From Teredinibacter franksiae (lineage in GTDB: Bacteria > Pseudomonadota > Gammaproteobacteria > Pseudomonadales > Cellvibrionaceae), in assembly GCF_014218805.1 (NCBI RefSeq), contig NZ_JACJUV010000001.1, positions 1,490,001-1,554,000 on the forward strand: 64,000 bases of DNA, given 5' to 3'. The translations under genes and the position numbers were made by a program. Below the pieces are notes generated by a model. It made no database searches. It saw only the letters and a list, made by a program, of their open reading frames with translations, and was not told where the DNA came from. Of this stretch, positions 1-11,398 are shown one piece after another. Every line of letters starts with the position of its first letter. The stretch's first letter is position 1.

Positions 1-87
1 TCACGCAAACACTATGGTCAATGTCCTACAAAACCTCGGGAGACTTGCCACTATTCCCAAAGGGCCTAAATCAGCACAATACTCATC

Positions 88-215
88 AACAAGGACGTAC
101 ACACGGACGAGACAGGTGGCCAGGAAAGGTCAAAGGACGCGCACCAACCGCACTAACAAGGACGTACTCAAGGATGTGCAAGTGGCCAGGTAAGGTCAAC
201 GGATGCGCTTTAATC
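88..215. repeat. Imperfect tandem duplication, period about 67 bp
   Basis: The block starting AACAAGGACGTAC at 88 recurs at 155, and GTGGCCAGG at 116 recurs at 182. Both copies continue into a matching AAGGTCAA segment. The copies differ at scattered positions, so the duplication is not recent. No function can be assigned. Confidence 0.7.
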
Positions 216-354
216 ACATGATGTGATGCATAGGGAATCAGGGACGGTCAGGGATGATGTAAATCTGCTTACCACGGATGGGTAACGGGTTGTTTGTACG
301 GGACTGGACTTGAATTTTAGACAGGACGTCGACCGCGTTTATTTTGCGGTAATT

Positions 355-388
355 AACGCCCCAGCAATAGTAATATTGCTGGGGCGTT
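355..388 (+). terminator. Rho-independent terminator
   Basis: A 14-bp perfect stem (355-368 with 375-388) around a 6-nt loop, GC-rich in its outer half and followed on the plus strand by TTTCTCGTTT. The T-rich side suggests it ends a plus-strand transcript entering from the left of the window. It could also act on transcripts from the Nudix gene, though the T tract is poorer on that side. Confidence 0.7.
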
Positions 389-504
389 TCTCGTTTACTG
401 TTCCATTTTTTCTGTTCTAATTATTTTATTGTTCTATTTATTGTTCTATTTGTTTTTTTATTATCCTATTTAGTACGCTAGGGTACCGCTATTCAATACT
501 GGGG

Positions 505-1065
505 TTAATCCCCGCTTTCCCACATTTCTAATGCTAGGGCCTGCAAACCCGCCACCGATAACGCGTCGGTTATTTCACCACTTTTTACCATGGCAATGGC
601 CTCTTTAATCGGCATTTTTTTTAGTGTTATATCCTCTGTTGCTTCCAACTGCTGTATACCCTGCGATAAATTACGGGCTACATACAGCTTCGCCACCTCA
701 TCGCTAACCGAGTTAGACTGGTGCAGCGTCATAAGCTCCCGCCACTGGCCCGCAAGCAAACCCGTCTCTTCCTCTAGCTCTCGCTTAGCCGCCTCCAGCA
801 TGCTTTCACCATAGGGTGCTCCACCTTCGGGAATTTCCCAAGTAAAACAATCCAGCGTATAACGACTCTGACGAACAAGCCAAGTGTTACCTTCCTCGTC
901 AATCGGTATAACCCCCACCGCGCGATTTTTGAAATGCACAACACCGTAAATACCCGGCGTACCCGAAGGTGTTTGCACTTCCTCATGGGTAATTTTAATC
1001 CAGGGGTTTTCATACACCTCTTCAACACTTAGCTGTTTCCAGCCACCCACTTTATCTTTCGGCAT
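505..1065 (-). CDS. Nudix hydrolase, ADP-ribose/ADP-sugar pyrophosphatase-like
   Basis: A 186-residue protein with a complete Nudix box at about residues 81-103: G-x5-E-x7-R-E-L-x-E-E-x-G-L, carrying the REL-EE Mg-binding helix. A beta-rich region before the box (NPWIKITHEEV, VRQSRY) and the helix after it fit the ADP-sugar pyrophosphatase branch, which hydrolyses nucleoside-diphosphate-X compounds in the cytoplasm. The substrate is inferred only from the branch. I chose the ATG at 1065 because AAGAGA lies about 7 nt upstream. An open frame extends to 1239, but that extension is a low-complexity Lys/Thr/Ser repeat with no ribosome binding site and overlaps the upstream gene. The gene follows a CvpA-like gene on the same strand, so cotranscription is likely. 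Confidence 0.88.
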   Translation of the reverse strand: MPKDKVGGWKQLSVEEVYENPWIKITHEEVQTPSGTPGIYGVVHFKNRAVGVIPIDEEGNTWLVRQSRYTLDCFTWEIPEGGAPYGESMLEAAKRELEEETGLLAGQWRELMTLHQSNSVSDEVAKLYVARNLSQGIQQLEATEDITLKKMPIKEAIAMVKSGEITDALSVAGLQALALEMWESGD

Positions 1066-1165
1066 AGTTTTCTCTTTGCGCACAGTTTTCTGTTTCGAGC
1101 TTAGCTTTCCCTTCGACCTGGTTTTCCCTTTCGACCTGGTTTTCGTTTCGGCAAAGCCCCTTCCG

Positions 1166-2374
1166 TTAATGGATGATAATTTCAACGTTGTCATTTTCGG
1201 GCGGTGAATCTGAATAGCGTATTTGCCCACTCTGATCACGCCATTTGTACATTTTTACTGGCGCTACCGGTATGTTCACTGGCGCTCTCGGTGGCGATTC
1301 AAGCCCCGCGCCCACACCAACCTCCGTTTGTGGCTCACGGCTTTGCGGTATCTCGCCGCTCATCACCTCACCGCTCATCACAAGCGCCATTAAATTTTGT
1401 ACTTTGCTATTGGTCAGCAAGCCCGGTATATCGCGCTTTTCGATCATGGCCTTTACCTCTGGGTCGGCCACAATCGCCTGTAATCGAGGGTCGTCTCGCA
1501 TTAAATCCAACCTATTTCGCGCCTCGGTATATCGCGCCGCGAGGTATAGGTCGCCTTCGCGTACGCCAGCCTCTCGGCCACCACTAGACGCTTCTACCCT
1601 AGCCATTTGGCGAACACCTTCCAGCGCTGGCAGGGTAATAACGTTTTGAAAAGCGGCAGACTCAATCAAACCATCAAGGTTCTCCGTGGCCATATAGTGC
1701 TGAATGTCGGAGTCTGAAAGAAACGCCTGTAACTGTTTCGACTGCCCTAGCGAATGTAAATCCTGTAGTGCTTTTTGAGGTTCACGGCTAAACGTTACCA
1801 TTACCTCAGTTTGCAGTGGGTCTACCCCCGCAATTCCGGCTCCGGCACGGGTTACCTCCGCCATAAGCGCATTGGCCACAGACACGACCGCAGGCTTTTT
1901 TATTTCCATGCTTTGGTTGCTTGCCCCAACGGGCTCTGCTTGCAGGCTTACCGCTGCCTGTAAAAGCGAAAAAGTCCAGATGAAAACCAGCCCCGAAACA
2001 ATACCGGCACAGCCCCCCAAGCCAGCCCCCCACCAGTGCTGCGGAGCAACCGAAGACAACCATTTACGCAATACCCAGTTGGGCAACTCTGCTACGGTTA
2101 AATACAGCAACGCATACAGGCTAAAAAACGCCGTGCTGTAGCTCGCAAACAGGCTCCAGCCACGCTCCAGCAATAGGTTGCTAATAGTGGGAGCCCAAAG
2201 GTAACAACCCACGTAAGCGACAACGAGAGCTGCAAGTGTAAATAAACCCCGCCATAACCCCCGGCGATAACCGCGATAAAGGCTGTAGGCAACCCAGATA
2301 ATAAACATGGGCGTAACGATAGATGTAACTGTGGATGTAACGTTGGATGTAACACCAGCCATATCAGCGGCCAT
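1166..2374 (-). CDS. CvpA-like membrane protein with C-terminal DUF4124-type domain
   Basis: A 402-residue protein. The N-terminal third has about four hydrophobic segments with a YRGYRRGLWRG loop, in the style of the CvpA (colicin V production) family. A long soluble middle follows. The last ~35 residues (YKWRDQSGQIRYSDSPP) match the DUF4124 pattern usually found at the N-terminus of secreted proteins. CvpA-family proteins are inner-membrane proteins of poorly understood role; the DUF4124 tail probably lies in the periplasm (inference). ATG 2374 is preferred to GTG 2380 because GGAG sits 9 nt upstream of the ATG. The 3' end is close to the Nudix gene on the same strand. Confidence 0.72.
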   Translation of the reverse strand: MAADMAGVTSNVTSTVTSIVTPMFIIWVAYSLYRGYRRGLWRGLFTLAALVVAYVGCYLWAPTISNLLLERGWSLFASYSTAFFSLYALLYLTVAELPNWVLRKWLSSVAPQHWWGAGLGGCAGIVSGLVFIWTFSLLQAAVSLQAEPVGASNQSMEIKKPAVVSVANALMAEVTRAGAGIAGVDPLQTEVMVTFSREPQKALQDLHSLGQSKQLQAFLSDSDIQHYMATENLDGLIESAAFQNVITLPALEGVRQMARVEASSGGREAGVREGDLYLAARYTEARNRLDLMRDDPRLQAIVADPEVKAMIEKRDIPGLLTNSKVQNLMALVMSGEVMSGEIPQSREPQTEVGVGAGLESPPRAPVNIPVAPVKMYKWRDQSGQIRYSDSPPENDNVEIIIH

Positions 2375-2840
2375 ATTCACTCACTCCTTCAATTTACTCC
2401 GCCCGCGCTATAGCGCTAGCCTCAAAGCCATTTAGGGCACCGCTAATAATGAATATTAGCCTCTACAGGGGCTGGCAAGCGTTAGTGCAAGGCGGCCTTG
2501 CCAAGCAAATCAACAGCGCATAAGGCTTGCCAGACCGAGCGCTTTATTCACTAGCCGATAGTCAGGCGCAATTACGCTTTTATTGCGGCTATATGCTATA
2601 TTTCGCGCTTACTCTTTCCAGGGTTTTCTGGGACGGTATAGCAAGCTGACACCTAGCCTGCACGGACGCCGACACTGAGCAAAAACACAAAAACACGTAC
2701 AGTGCTTTTTGCTTACTCCGCTAGCTTACTAGCATACGTAAAACGCCTTTCAGCTAAAATACACGTGTCCACAGAGCGGACCACACCGGAACCAGCCCAA
2801 ACCCCTAGCACCCAACTATCGATTGTACGGAAATACCTTT
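2375..2840. other. Intergenic region between divergent CvpA-like gene and gcvP
   Basis: No gene. At 2455-2550 it carries a hairpin-rich element (GGCAAGCGTTAGTGCAAGG ... CATAAGGCTTGCC) that recurs in degenerate form at 22088-22215 and 23875-23985. The rest should contain the promoters of the two divergent genes. I looked for a glycine riboswitch upstream of gcvP and did not recognise the conserved aptamer blocks. Confidence 0.5.
2455..2550. repeat. Interspersed repeat family, copy 1
   Basis: Resembles the segment at 23875-23985: GGCAAGCGTTRGTRCAAGG, then AAATCA-x-CGC with ATAAGGCTTGCC. GGCAAGC and GCTTGCC are inverted relative to each other, so the element can fold into an imperfect hairpin. 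Probably a small non-autonomous chromosomal repeat; boundaries are approximate. Confidence 0.45.
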
Positions 2841-5735
<2,895 letters not shown>

Positions 5736-5765
<30 letters not shown>

Positions 5766-5908
5766 TAATGGTTATTCTGGTGGGGAACCGGTCTAATCTA
5801 GTGGGGAACTGACAAATCTAGTTGGGGAGCCGCACCTCAAACCTGTAAATGACAAACTATTGGTCATTAGAAAGTTTTTGTGTGCGCTGCCTGTACGCGA
5901 ACAGCTCA
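5736..5908. repeat. 173-bp repeat spanning the gcvP 3' end, copy A
   Basis: From GAAAGCTATGAAGA inside gcvP to GAACAGCTCA this segment is about 92 percent identical to 12621-12792. Within it the motif TGGGGAAC or TGGGGAGC occurs three times, about 24-26 bp apart (near 5780, 5802 and 5824). Regularly spaced repeats of this kind are typical of transposase-binding ends, so a mobile-element end is plausible; I do not recognise the element. Confidence 0.85.
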
Positions 5909-6255
5909 ACACTCACCGAACAAGCCCCAACAAAAGCATGAATCTGGCTAGCTTTTGCTGAAGCAATATTCAACGGCTTCTTAGAGAGGTTTACTTCAGC
6001 CGATTTCATCGCAGTGTGGCCACTTTACTTCGGCTCACGGATAAACCCGTTGTATACTTTTTCTAACGCGCTCAAAGCACTCATGCAGTTTCTGCTCAAA
6101 CTCACCGTCACAAACTTGCTTCGATTGCCTGTGTCTCCAACTTCATTCGCTATGAAAACTTTTTGCACTGGGGTAGGTGGTTTTGTTCATGTCTGTTAAT
6201 TCGTGACTAATGGCTAAATGCCGAATGTAGGGCCGGACCCGAATGGCACGAAAAG
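5766..6255. other. Intergenic region with possible gene remnant
   Basis: It contains most of repeat copy A. On the minus strand a 50-codon frame (6009 to 5857) starts MKSAEVNLSKKPLNI, and its last 16 codons lie in the repeat and are also kept at the second copy (changes include one silent). Further upstream on the same strand, fragments readable as a protein (KLHECFERVRK, then NGFIREPK in another frame) suggest a decayed gene of unknown family. No intact gene is claimed. Confidence 0.4.
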
Positions 6256-7230
6256 TCACTTAGTGTACTTAAACGCTTGTTCTTTTTTACGCACAGATCC
6301 TGGCGATACCCCCATTGTGCGTTTAAACGCGCGAGAAAAAGCCGCCTCAGATTGATAACCCAGTTGACCCGCCAATTCACCGAGGCTAATCGCGCCTTCT
6401 TGCAGCCGGCTACGTGCAATGAGCATTCGCCAGCGCGTTAAATATTGTATTACGGGTTCGCCGACGAAAGCGGTGAATCTGGCAGCCAGCCCGGAGCGGG
6501 ACAAGCCGACATCTTTGGCGAGGTTTGCAATGGTCCAATTTTTTTCGGGCTGACGATGAATCGCGGCTAGCGCACGACCCACCTGTTTATCTTTGAGTGC
6601 AGCTAGCCAGCCTTTGCTAGCTTCGGGTGCGGTATCGATCCAAGTACGAATTGCCTGAATTACGAGAATATCCGCTAGGTTGGACATTATGGTTTGCCCA
6701 CCCGGTTTTTGATCATGTGCCTCTCGGGCGATAAAGCGCAGGGTCTGTTGAAGCCAGTTATCGATCTCGTTATCCCAGCTGTCAATATGAAGCACTTCGG
6801 GCAATTGAGTAATCAGTTGTTGGCCGGATACGTGATCAAAGCTCATTACACAGCAGGTTAATTTTGTTTTCGTGCCGCCACCACCGTATTCCAACACTTC
6901 ATATCGTTCGCTAATTTGCTGTACGGGTAAATCAAAAAAACTCTTCACTTCGGAACCGAGCTCATCCATTAAGCGGTGTCCAAGGCCGTGGGGCACCAAG
7001 GCCAAACTACCCTGTCGCATTAAAATGGGCTCGCGGTCCCCCAACTGCAACCAACATTGCCCTTGCGTGATGATGTGGAACATCATCATTCCCGGCAGCA
7101 CGGGCATTTCCATACCCCAAGGGGCACTCAAATCTGAGAGAGCATAAAGGCTGCCATTTAGCCGCAATTGGTAAAGGGTTTCACCAAGCGGGTCGGAAAA
7201 ACGGGGAAATTCTCTCTGATATTTCTTCAT
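6256..7230 (-). CDS. AraC-family transcriptional regulator
   Basis: A 324-residue regulator. The N-terminal ~190 residues form a cupin-like ligand-binding domain (GMEMPVLPGMMMFHIITQG). The last ~95 residues carry the two AraC helix-turn-helix motifs (NWTIANLAKDVGLSRSGLAA and LGELAGQLGYQSEAAFSRAF), followed by the typical GVSPGSVRKK. It is transcribed divergently from an NmrA-family gene 157 bp away. That layout fits a local regulator of the neighbouring oxidoreductase and DUF1772 genes (inference). The ligand is unknown. Confidence 0.93.
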   Translation of the reverse strand: MKKYQREFPRFSDPLGETLYQLRLNGSLYALSDLSAPWGMEMPVLPGMMMFHIITQGQCWLQLGDREPILMRQGSLALVPHGLGHRLMDELGSEVKSFFDLPVQQISERYEVLEYGGGGTKTKLTCCVMSFDHVSGQQLITQLPEVLHIDSWDNEIDNWLQQTLRFIAREAHDQKPGGQTIMSNLADILVIQAIRTWIDTAPEASKGWLAALKDKQVGRALAAIHRQPEKNWTIANLAKDVGLSRSGLAARFTAFVGEPVIQYLTRWRMLIARSRLQEGAISLGELAGQLGYQSEAAFSRAFKRTMGVSPGSVRKKEQAFKYTK

Positions 7231-7387
7231 CGTGCGATTTTGTCACCTTATTTTCTAATAACCCAATAAATATGGACGATATGCAATTATAAATGGATTT
7301 TTAGGCATTAATAATCCAACCCTATGCCTTCATAGTACACCCCTACACACAATAAGTACCCCTAAACAGCAATGAGAGGAAAAGACT

Positions 7388-8245
7388 ATGAAAGAGAAAC
7401 CCATATTAATCATTGGCAACACCGGTAAAACGGGCGTGCGTATTCAGCAGCGCTTAGAAAAACTAGGTTACCCAACACGGGGCGCGTCGCGTTCTAGCAC
7501 GCCTCGCTTTGATTGGAATGAACCGGCGACATGGCAGGGTGTTTTGTCTGGAGTGTCCCGTGCCTACGTTTCATTCCATCCTGATTTAGCTATTCCTGCT
7601 GCGGAAAAAATTATTTATGGATTTGTAACAGCAGCCAGAGACGCTGGCGTAGAGCATCTGGTGCTACTTTCCGGTCGTGGCGAGGAGGGCGCTATTCGAG
7701 CGGAAAACGTGGTTAAAGCAAGCGGCTTGAGCTGGAATATTGTGCGTGCTAGTTGGTTTGCGCAAAATTTTAGTGAAGGTTTTATGTTAGAGGGCATTCT
7801 CAATGGTGAATTGGTGTTACCGGAGTGCCGTGTACGCGAGCCTTTTATTGATGTCGATGACATAGCCGACGTCGCCGTTGCCGCGCTGACGAAAACGAAT
7901 TTGCGCAATAAATTGTTTGAAGTTACCGGCCCGCGGTCTATAACTTTCGAAGAATGTATTCTCGCTATTAACGCAGCCGTTAGTTCAATTGATTGCCGAA
8001 CGATTCAATACATACCTGTGCCAATCGAAGACTATATCGACGCGTTGAAATCGCAAGGCTTTCCTGAAGACTTTCAATGGTTAGTGCGCGAGCTATTTAC
8101 AGTGGTGTTTGATGGCAGAAACACGCCGGTAGTGAATGGTGTGGAAGAAGCATTGGGTCGACCCGCTACAGACTTTAATGACTATGTAAAAAAAGCTTTG
8201 GCGGCGGGTGCTTGGGCACCACAGGTACAAGTAAGTAACGCTTAG
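7388..8245 (+). CDS. NmrA-family NAD(P)-binding protein
   Basis: A 285-residue atypical short-chain dehydrogenase. The N-terminal Rossmann motif is ILIIGNTGKTGVRI (GxxGxxG type), followed by LVLLSGRGEEG and NIVRASWFAQNF as in NmrA/ergot-biosynthesis-like proteins. These bind NAD(P)(H) and act as redox sensors or reductases; no substrate can be deduced. GAGAGGAAAAGACT upstream of the ATG gives a good ribosome binding site. It is divergent from the AraC regulator and followed in the same direction by a DUF1772 membrane protein, a combination frequently regulated by AraC-type proteins. Confidence 0.88.
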   Translation: MKEKPILIIGNTGKTGVRIQQRLEKLGYPTRGASRSSTPRFDWNEPATWQGVLSGVSRAYVSFHPDLAIPAAEKIIYGFVTAARDAGVEHLVLLSGRGEEGAIRAENVVKASGLSWNIVRASWFAQNFSEGFMLEGILNGELVLPECRVREPFIDVDDIADVAVAALTKTNLRNKLFEVTGPRSITFEECILAINAAVSSIDCRTIQYIPVPIEDYIDALKSQGFPEDFQWLVRELFTVVFDGRNTPVVNGVEEALGRPATDFNDYVKKALAAGAWAPQVQVSNA

Positions 8246-8351
8246 TTGGTATCTTTAATTTCTTATCTTAGAGCCTTAATAAACCAAGCCTATTGTTCTA
8301 GCGATGTAAGGAATTAACTGACATCGCGATTAAAAATAAGGAGTTGTCGCA

Positions 8352-8843
8352 ATGATACTGGGCGTTATTTTTGAAAGACTATTATTTCTTGCAACATTTT
8401 TGTGCTCTCTAACGGCAGGATTTCTTTTTGCTTTTTCGGTGGTTGTAATGCCAGGTTTAAAGCGACTTAATAACCGGGAGTTTATTCGTGCATTTCAAGT
8501 GATTGATGGCGTGATACAAAATAACCAGCCGCTATTCATCGTCGTTTGGGTGGGGTCTATTGTTGCGCTGTTGGCGTCGTTTTTACTGAGCCTTAGCGTA
8601 TTGGAGGGCGGCGTGAACTTGCAGCTAATGTTTGCAACGCTTGTCTATATTTTCGGTGTCCAATTGCCCACTTTTATCATTAATGTGCCGTTGAACAACA
8701 AACTTCAATCTTTGCGTGTTGATGCTTTGGATGATTCTGCGGGATTAAAAGCACGCAATGAATTCGAGCCGAGCTGGAATAAATGGAATAGCTTTAGGTC
8801 AATTCTCTCAATTTTAGTGTCGCTTCTATTGATCTCTTTGTGA
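8352..8843 (+). CDS. DUF1772 (anthrone-oxygenase-like) membrane protein
   Basis: A 163-residue inner-membrane protein with about four hydrophobic segments. The start (FLCSLTAGFLFAFSVVVMPGL) and the later WNKWNSFRS fit the DUF1772 family, which includes fungal anthrone oxygenase-like proteins. Function in bacteria is not established. AAGGAG lies 9 nt before the ATG. It lies 106 bp downstream of the NmrA-family gene and is probably part of the same transcript. Confidence 0.8.
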   Translation: MILGVIFERLLFLATFLCSLTAGFLFAFSVVVMPGLKRLNNREFIRAFQVIDGVIQNNQPLFIVVWVGSIVALLASFLLSLSVLEGGVNLQLMFATLVYIFGVQLPTFIINVPLNNKLQSLRVDALDDSAGLKARNEFEPSWNKWNSFRSILSILVSLLLISL

Positions 8844-8885
8844 ATTAAAATTTCAGGAGGGGCAAAGCTGGCTATCGGTTGTGCT

Positions 8886-8940
8886 GAGCTCAATAACCAT
8901 GAGCTCAATAACCATGAGCTCAATAACCATGAGCTCAATA
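8886..8940. repeat. 15-bp tandem repeat (GAGCTCAATAACCAT), 3.7 copies
   Basis: Three perfect copies starting at 8886, 8901 and 8916, then a partial fourth that runs straight into the RAYT-type motif TCAATAGGACACCCAC. The last unit shares CTCAATA with that motif, so the repeat may have grown by slippage at the element's edge. Confidence 0.95.
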
Positions 8941-8959
8941 GGACACCCACTCGCCATTG
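8935..8959. repeat. RAYT-associated motif, solitary copy
   Basis: TCAATAGGACACCCACTC plus CCATTG is nearly identical to 14589-14613, which lies about 85 bp upstream of a RAYT gene. A shorter version (TAGGACACCCAC) lies at 11318, about 80 bp upstream of the other RAYT gene. Here no transposase follows, so this may be a non-autonomous relic. Confidence 0.6.
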
Positions 8960-9114
8960 GTTACGAAATCAAGTTGACTGTAACTGCAAATTTGAAATCA
9001 GCAAAAGCCCATGTAGATATGAACCTAAAAAATGGGCTATTTACTCCCAGCTTAAACCGCGCGCTAGAAAAAATAGATCTAGCTAACTGAATAATATGGG
9101 CGAAAACGTAAGTA

Positions 9115-9158
9115 CGATCAATAGGGTCAACGATCAACGGGGTCAGAGACATTGATCG
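9115..9158. repeat. GATCAA / GGGGTCAGAGAC motif cluster
   Basis: CGATCAA occurs twice (9115 and 9131), then GGGGTCAGAGAC, then the inverted TTGATCG (about 9152), giving a short stem. GGGGTCAGAG-type sequence is frequently seen beside RAYT genes in other genomes (recollection, not checked). Probably a relic of a RAYT-mobilised element. Confidence 0.4.
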
Positions 9159-9563
9159 TTTTCCAATGATCTATTTTTTTGTCATATCGTGTTCTTGAGT
9201 TAGTTCTATATTCTGCTTTCGGCCAATAGAGGACGTTGGAAATTCAATGACCCTGAACCGAATGGCACCTACTTATGCTCTAAAACCAGCAGCCATAGGG
9301 CTCAGCGACTCATTTTTTGAATGAAAGACTTTGCTCTACATACCTCTGTCCTGCGGAAACAACCAAAAAACAACTAAGCATCATTATTGTCAGTAACACT
9401 TGATGGGCTTGAACCACCCATACTTACTGAGATTAAGGTCTTAAGTAAGTGCCATTCGACCCTGAACCCTTTGGTCTGTTCATTAAGGCTAAATATATGT
9501 GCTGTGGCAGAACGCTAATGGAAATGTTGCTTGATGGAAAAATGAATTGGGTTGAGAAGAATT

Positions 9564-9630
9564 TAGCTCAGACGTGACCTGACATTTACCCGCTATTCGG
9601 AGCGGCAAATTTCAGGTTAAGTCTGAGCTA
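9564..9630. repeat. 67-nt imperfect palindrome, REP/MITE-like
   Basis: The arms 9564-9587 and 9607-9630 pair at about 20 of 24 positions (TAGCTCAGAC... with ...GTCTGAGCTA). The loop contains a further 5-bp stem (CCGCT with AGCGG, 9590-9605), so the element folds into one long hairpin. TAGCTCAG recurs just downstream at about 9641. There is no T tract suitable for a terminator. Its compact, base-conserving form suggests a mobile or regulatory palindrome. Confidence 0.75.
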
Positions 9631-9750
9631 CTAAAAAAAATAGCTCAGTTCTACGCTGACAGCCACCCTCTAAATTAACTGGGAACTGAAAGATCAAATC
9701 TGAGCCACGATAAATAAAGTCGATTGGGATTGCCTTCTTATCTGTGACCT

Positions 9751-10854
9751 TTAGTTAACAACGTTGATTTCCATTATAGTTCCATTTGATTTGCAATCCA
9801 TTTCCGGATCGTCAAATTCCGGCTCATAATCACAAGCTTCTACGCGAATGGAATAAGTCCCGGTTTCAAGATTTCTAAATGTGTGATCAGAATCATAACC
9901 AGTTAAGTATTTGGTAGTAGATCCACCGCCATGACGTCGGTACGTTATTGCTGGCCAAATATAAGTGCTGTCCATTGGCCATCCAACCCGAAAAGTTCCC
10001 ATATTGCTATAGTGTTTGACTGTTTTGCCCTTCCAAACATTGGGGAATTTGTAAACAGGCTTATCAAGCCAATCATTATAGAATAAACCTACACCACCAG
10101 AATATTTCCAATCACTTGTGCTGGTACTGCTAGCCGAAAACGTTCGAAGCCTAAAATAAATGTTAGCTCTGACTGAGCCTGCAGGGAAAAGGGAGTCAGG
10201 TAAGCCGGATACAGACGATTGAAGGATAGCATTTAAGTTTATATTGGTACTTTTAATGCCTGAAGCAAATTTTCCTACGGTGGTCCAGCCGTTCATCGAA
10301 CCGTTTACTTGAAGGTTATATTCAAGTGCAACCGAGCCATCTGAATGCGTCCATGAAACACCTACAGAGTCATTTCGGTCATAAAAATTCCATGCAAGTA
10401 CCTGGGAGTTAACAAGTCCACTATTCAAGGGAACACTATTGCCAGCTAGTTTTAAACCGCTGGCCGGATCACAAACTCTTGTGGAAGTAGTAACGGACTC
10501 TAAGAAAGGGATGCTGCCTGTGCATCCAAGCCAAACGTCTTCTGTTTTTGGTACATATTGGTAATTCCCTCCATATTCAACGCAATCGCCATTTGAAATA
10601 CTAAATACATCAGAGAGATACTTCCGGGTATTTGTTGTTCTACTAACATAGTCAGAAAGTGGGTAAGTTTCTAATTCACGCTCTGGGCACGCATTTTCTA
10701 TGAATAACCATATAGTAGCGTCACAATTTACAGTGCCTTCATAGTATTTTGTTGTTGTATAAACATTTGGGCAGTCTGCCGCTCCGTACGCCGTTGCAGA
10801 TAACATTAAGCCAGCAAGTACATAACTGTGATATTTCAATATTTTTTTCAACAT
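9751..10854 (-). CDS. Secreted protein of unknown function
   Basis: A 367-residue protein with an N-terminal signal peptide (basic start MLKKILKYH, hydrophobic core, likely cleavage after TAYGA). The mature part is rich in Tyr, Ser, Thr, Gly and Cys and appears beta-rich. Phrases such as SVGVSWTHSDGS, VALEYNLQVNG and GTYSIRVEACD resemble fibronectin-III-like strands, but I cannot assign a family. AAGGAG lies 9 nt before the ATG, so it is likely expressed. It stands alone between repeat-rich stretches, with base composition poorer in G+C than the housekeeping genes, which fits acquisition by transfer (inference). Confidence 0.7.
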   Translation of the reverse strand: MLKKILKYHSYVLAGLMLSATAYGAADCPNVYTTTKYYEGTVNCDATIWLFIENACPERELETYPLSDYVSRTTNTRKYLSDVFSISNGDCVEYGGNYQYVPKTEDVWLGCTGSIPFLESVTTSTRVCDPASGLKLAGNSVPLNSGLVNSQVLAWNFYDRNDSVGVSWTHSDGSVALEYNLQVNGSMNGWTTVGKFASGIKSTNINLNAILQSSVSGLPDSLFPAGSVRANIYFRLRTFSASSTSTSDWKYSGGVGLFYNDWLDKPVYKFPNVWKGKTVKHYSNMGTFRVGWPMDSTYIWPAITYRRHGGGSTTKYLTGYDSDHTFRNLETGTYSIRVEACDYEPEFDDPEMDCKSNGTIMEINVVN

Positions 10855-11398
10855 CTATAGTGCTCCTTTACTAAAAGTTGAGATGGTGATTATGCTTGGA
10901 ATAAAATAATATCGTAATTCAGAGTGCGAACTCAACTACTACTGCCGTACCGTGATGATTTAGTATAAAAGCATTTGAGGTACTGCCGATGTCCGCGTGG
11001 GGTTTATATCGCCGTTTTTCAAAGCAACCACATTAACGCCTCGACAGCTACAGTAATATCCAAATCTTGCTGCCGTGCCTTGATGGTTTGGGAAAGATCT
11101 AGCAGTTTTTTCCGCAAAGCCTCTAACAATATTTTTCGTAACAGGCCCCAATGAAACAGAATAAACCCGCTTTGGCGCACAAAAAATAGTTTTATGTGCG
11201 CCAATTTATTCACGCTCAAATATGTGATTCTGTTAACGAGCTAACCAATGTTAGCATAGCTTGGTTACCGGCGGTTTTGATGGGGCGCAAAGCGTTTTGG
11301 GTTTGGTGAAAACAATGTAGGACACCCACACTAACACTTGAACCCAACAAAAAATCACTGTACATTATCCCAGTAGCCAGAAACTCAAGGAATGAGCC
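10855..11398. other. Intergenic region with possible minus-strand gene remnant
   Basis: No intact gene. On the minus strand around 11000-11150 one frame reads RKKLLDLSQTIKARQQDLD, which looks like a real amphipathic helix but ends in a stop; another frame continues KNGDINPTRTSAV. This may be a frameshifted fragment of unknown family. A hairpin at 11172-11204 (TTGGCGCACA with TGTGCGCCAA) and a RAYT motif at 11318 follow. Confidence 0.35.
11172..11204. repeat. Inverted repeat (10-bp arms)
   Basis: TTGGCGCACA at 11172-11181 pairs perfectly with TGTGCGCCAA at 11195-11204 around an A/T loop. Only a short weak T stretch follows on the plus strand, so the terminator role is uncertain. Confidence 0.6.

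Larger units (their letters stand above)
1..504. other. Intergenic left edge, no gene seen
   Basis: No convincing coding region. It holds a degenerate tandem repeat (about 88-215) and a strong hairpin (355-388), then an A/T-rich stretch with several TTATT-type runs up to the 3' end of the Nudix gene. A 66-codon reading frame over the repeat has no family resemblance and no clear ribosome binding site. Confidence 0.6.
8844..9750. other. Repeat-rich intergenic region, no gene
   Basis: About 900 bp without a credible gene. In order it holds a 15-bp tandem repeat (8886-8940), a RAYT-associated motif (8935-8959), a second motif cluster with GATCAA and GGGGTCAGAGACATTGATC (9115-9158), and a 67-nt imperfect palindrome (9564-9630). 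The motif CAGCCACCCTC follows at about 9661 and also occurs near 19853 and 19868. The region looks like an accumulation site for small non-autonomous elements. Confidence 0.6.

Noticed and set aside
21..221. 66-codon frame at the left edge
   Set aside because: It spans the 67-bp tandem repeat and has no ribosome binding site or family resemblance.
2375..2840. Glycine riboswitch upstream of gcvP
   Set aside because: The conserved aptamer sequences were not found by eye.
8886..8940. Possible CRISPR array
   Set aside because: The 15-bp units are directly joined, with no spacers and no cas genes.
8881..9090. 69-codon frame starting with a repeated SSITM peptide
   Set aside because: The start is the 15-bp tandem repeat and the rest has no support.
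10960..11219. Two overlapping minus-strand frames
   Set aside because: Each is short and out of frame with the other; at most a fragment of a decayed gene.
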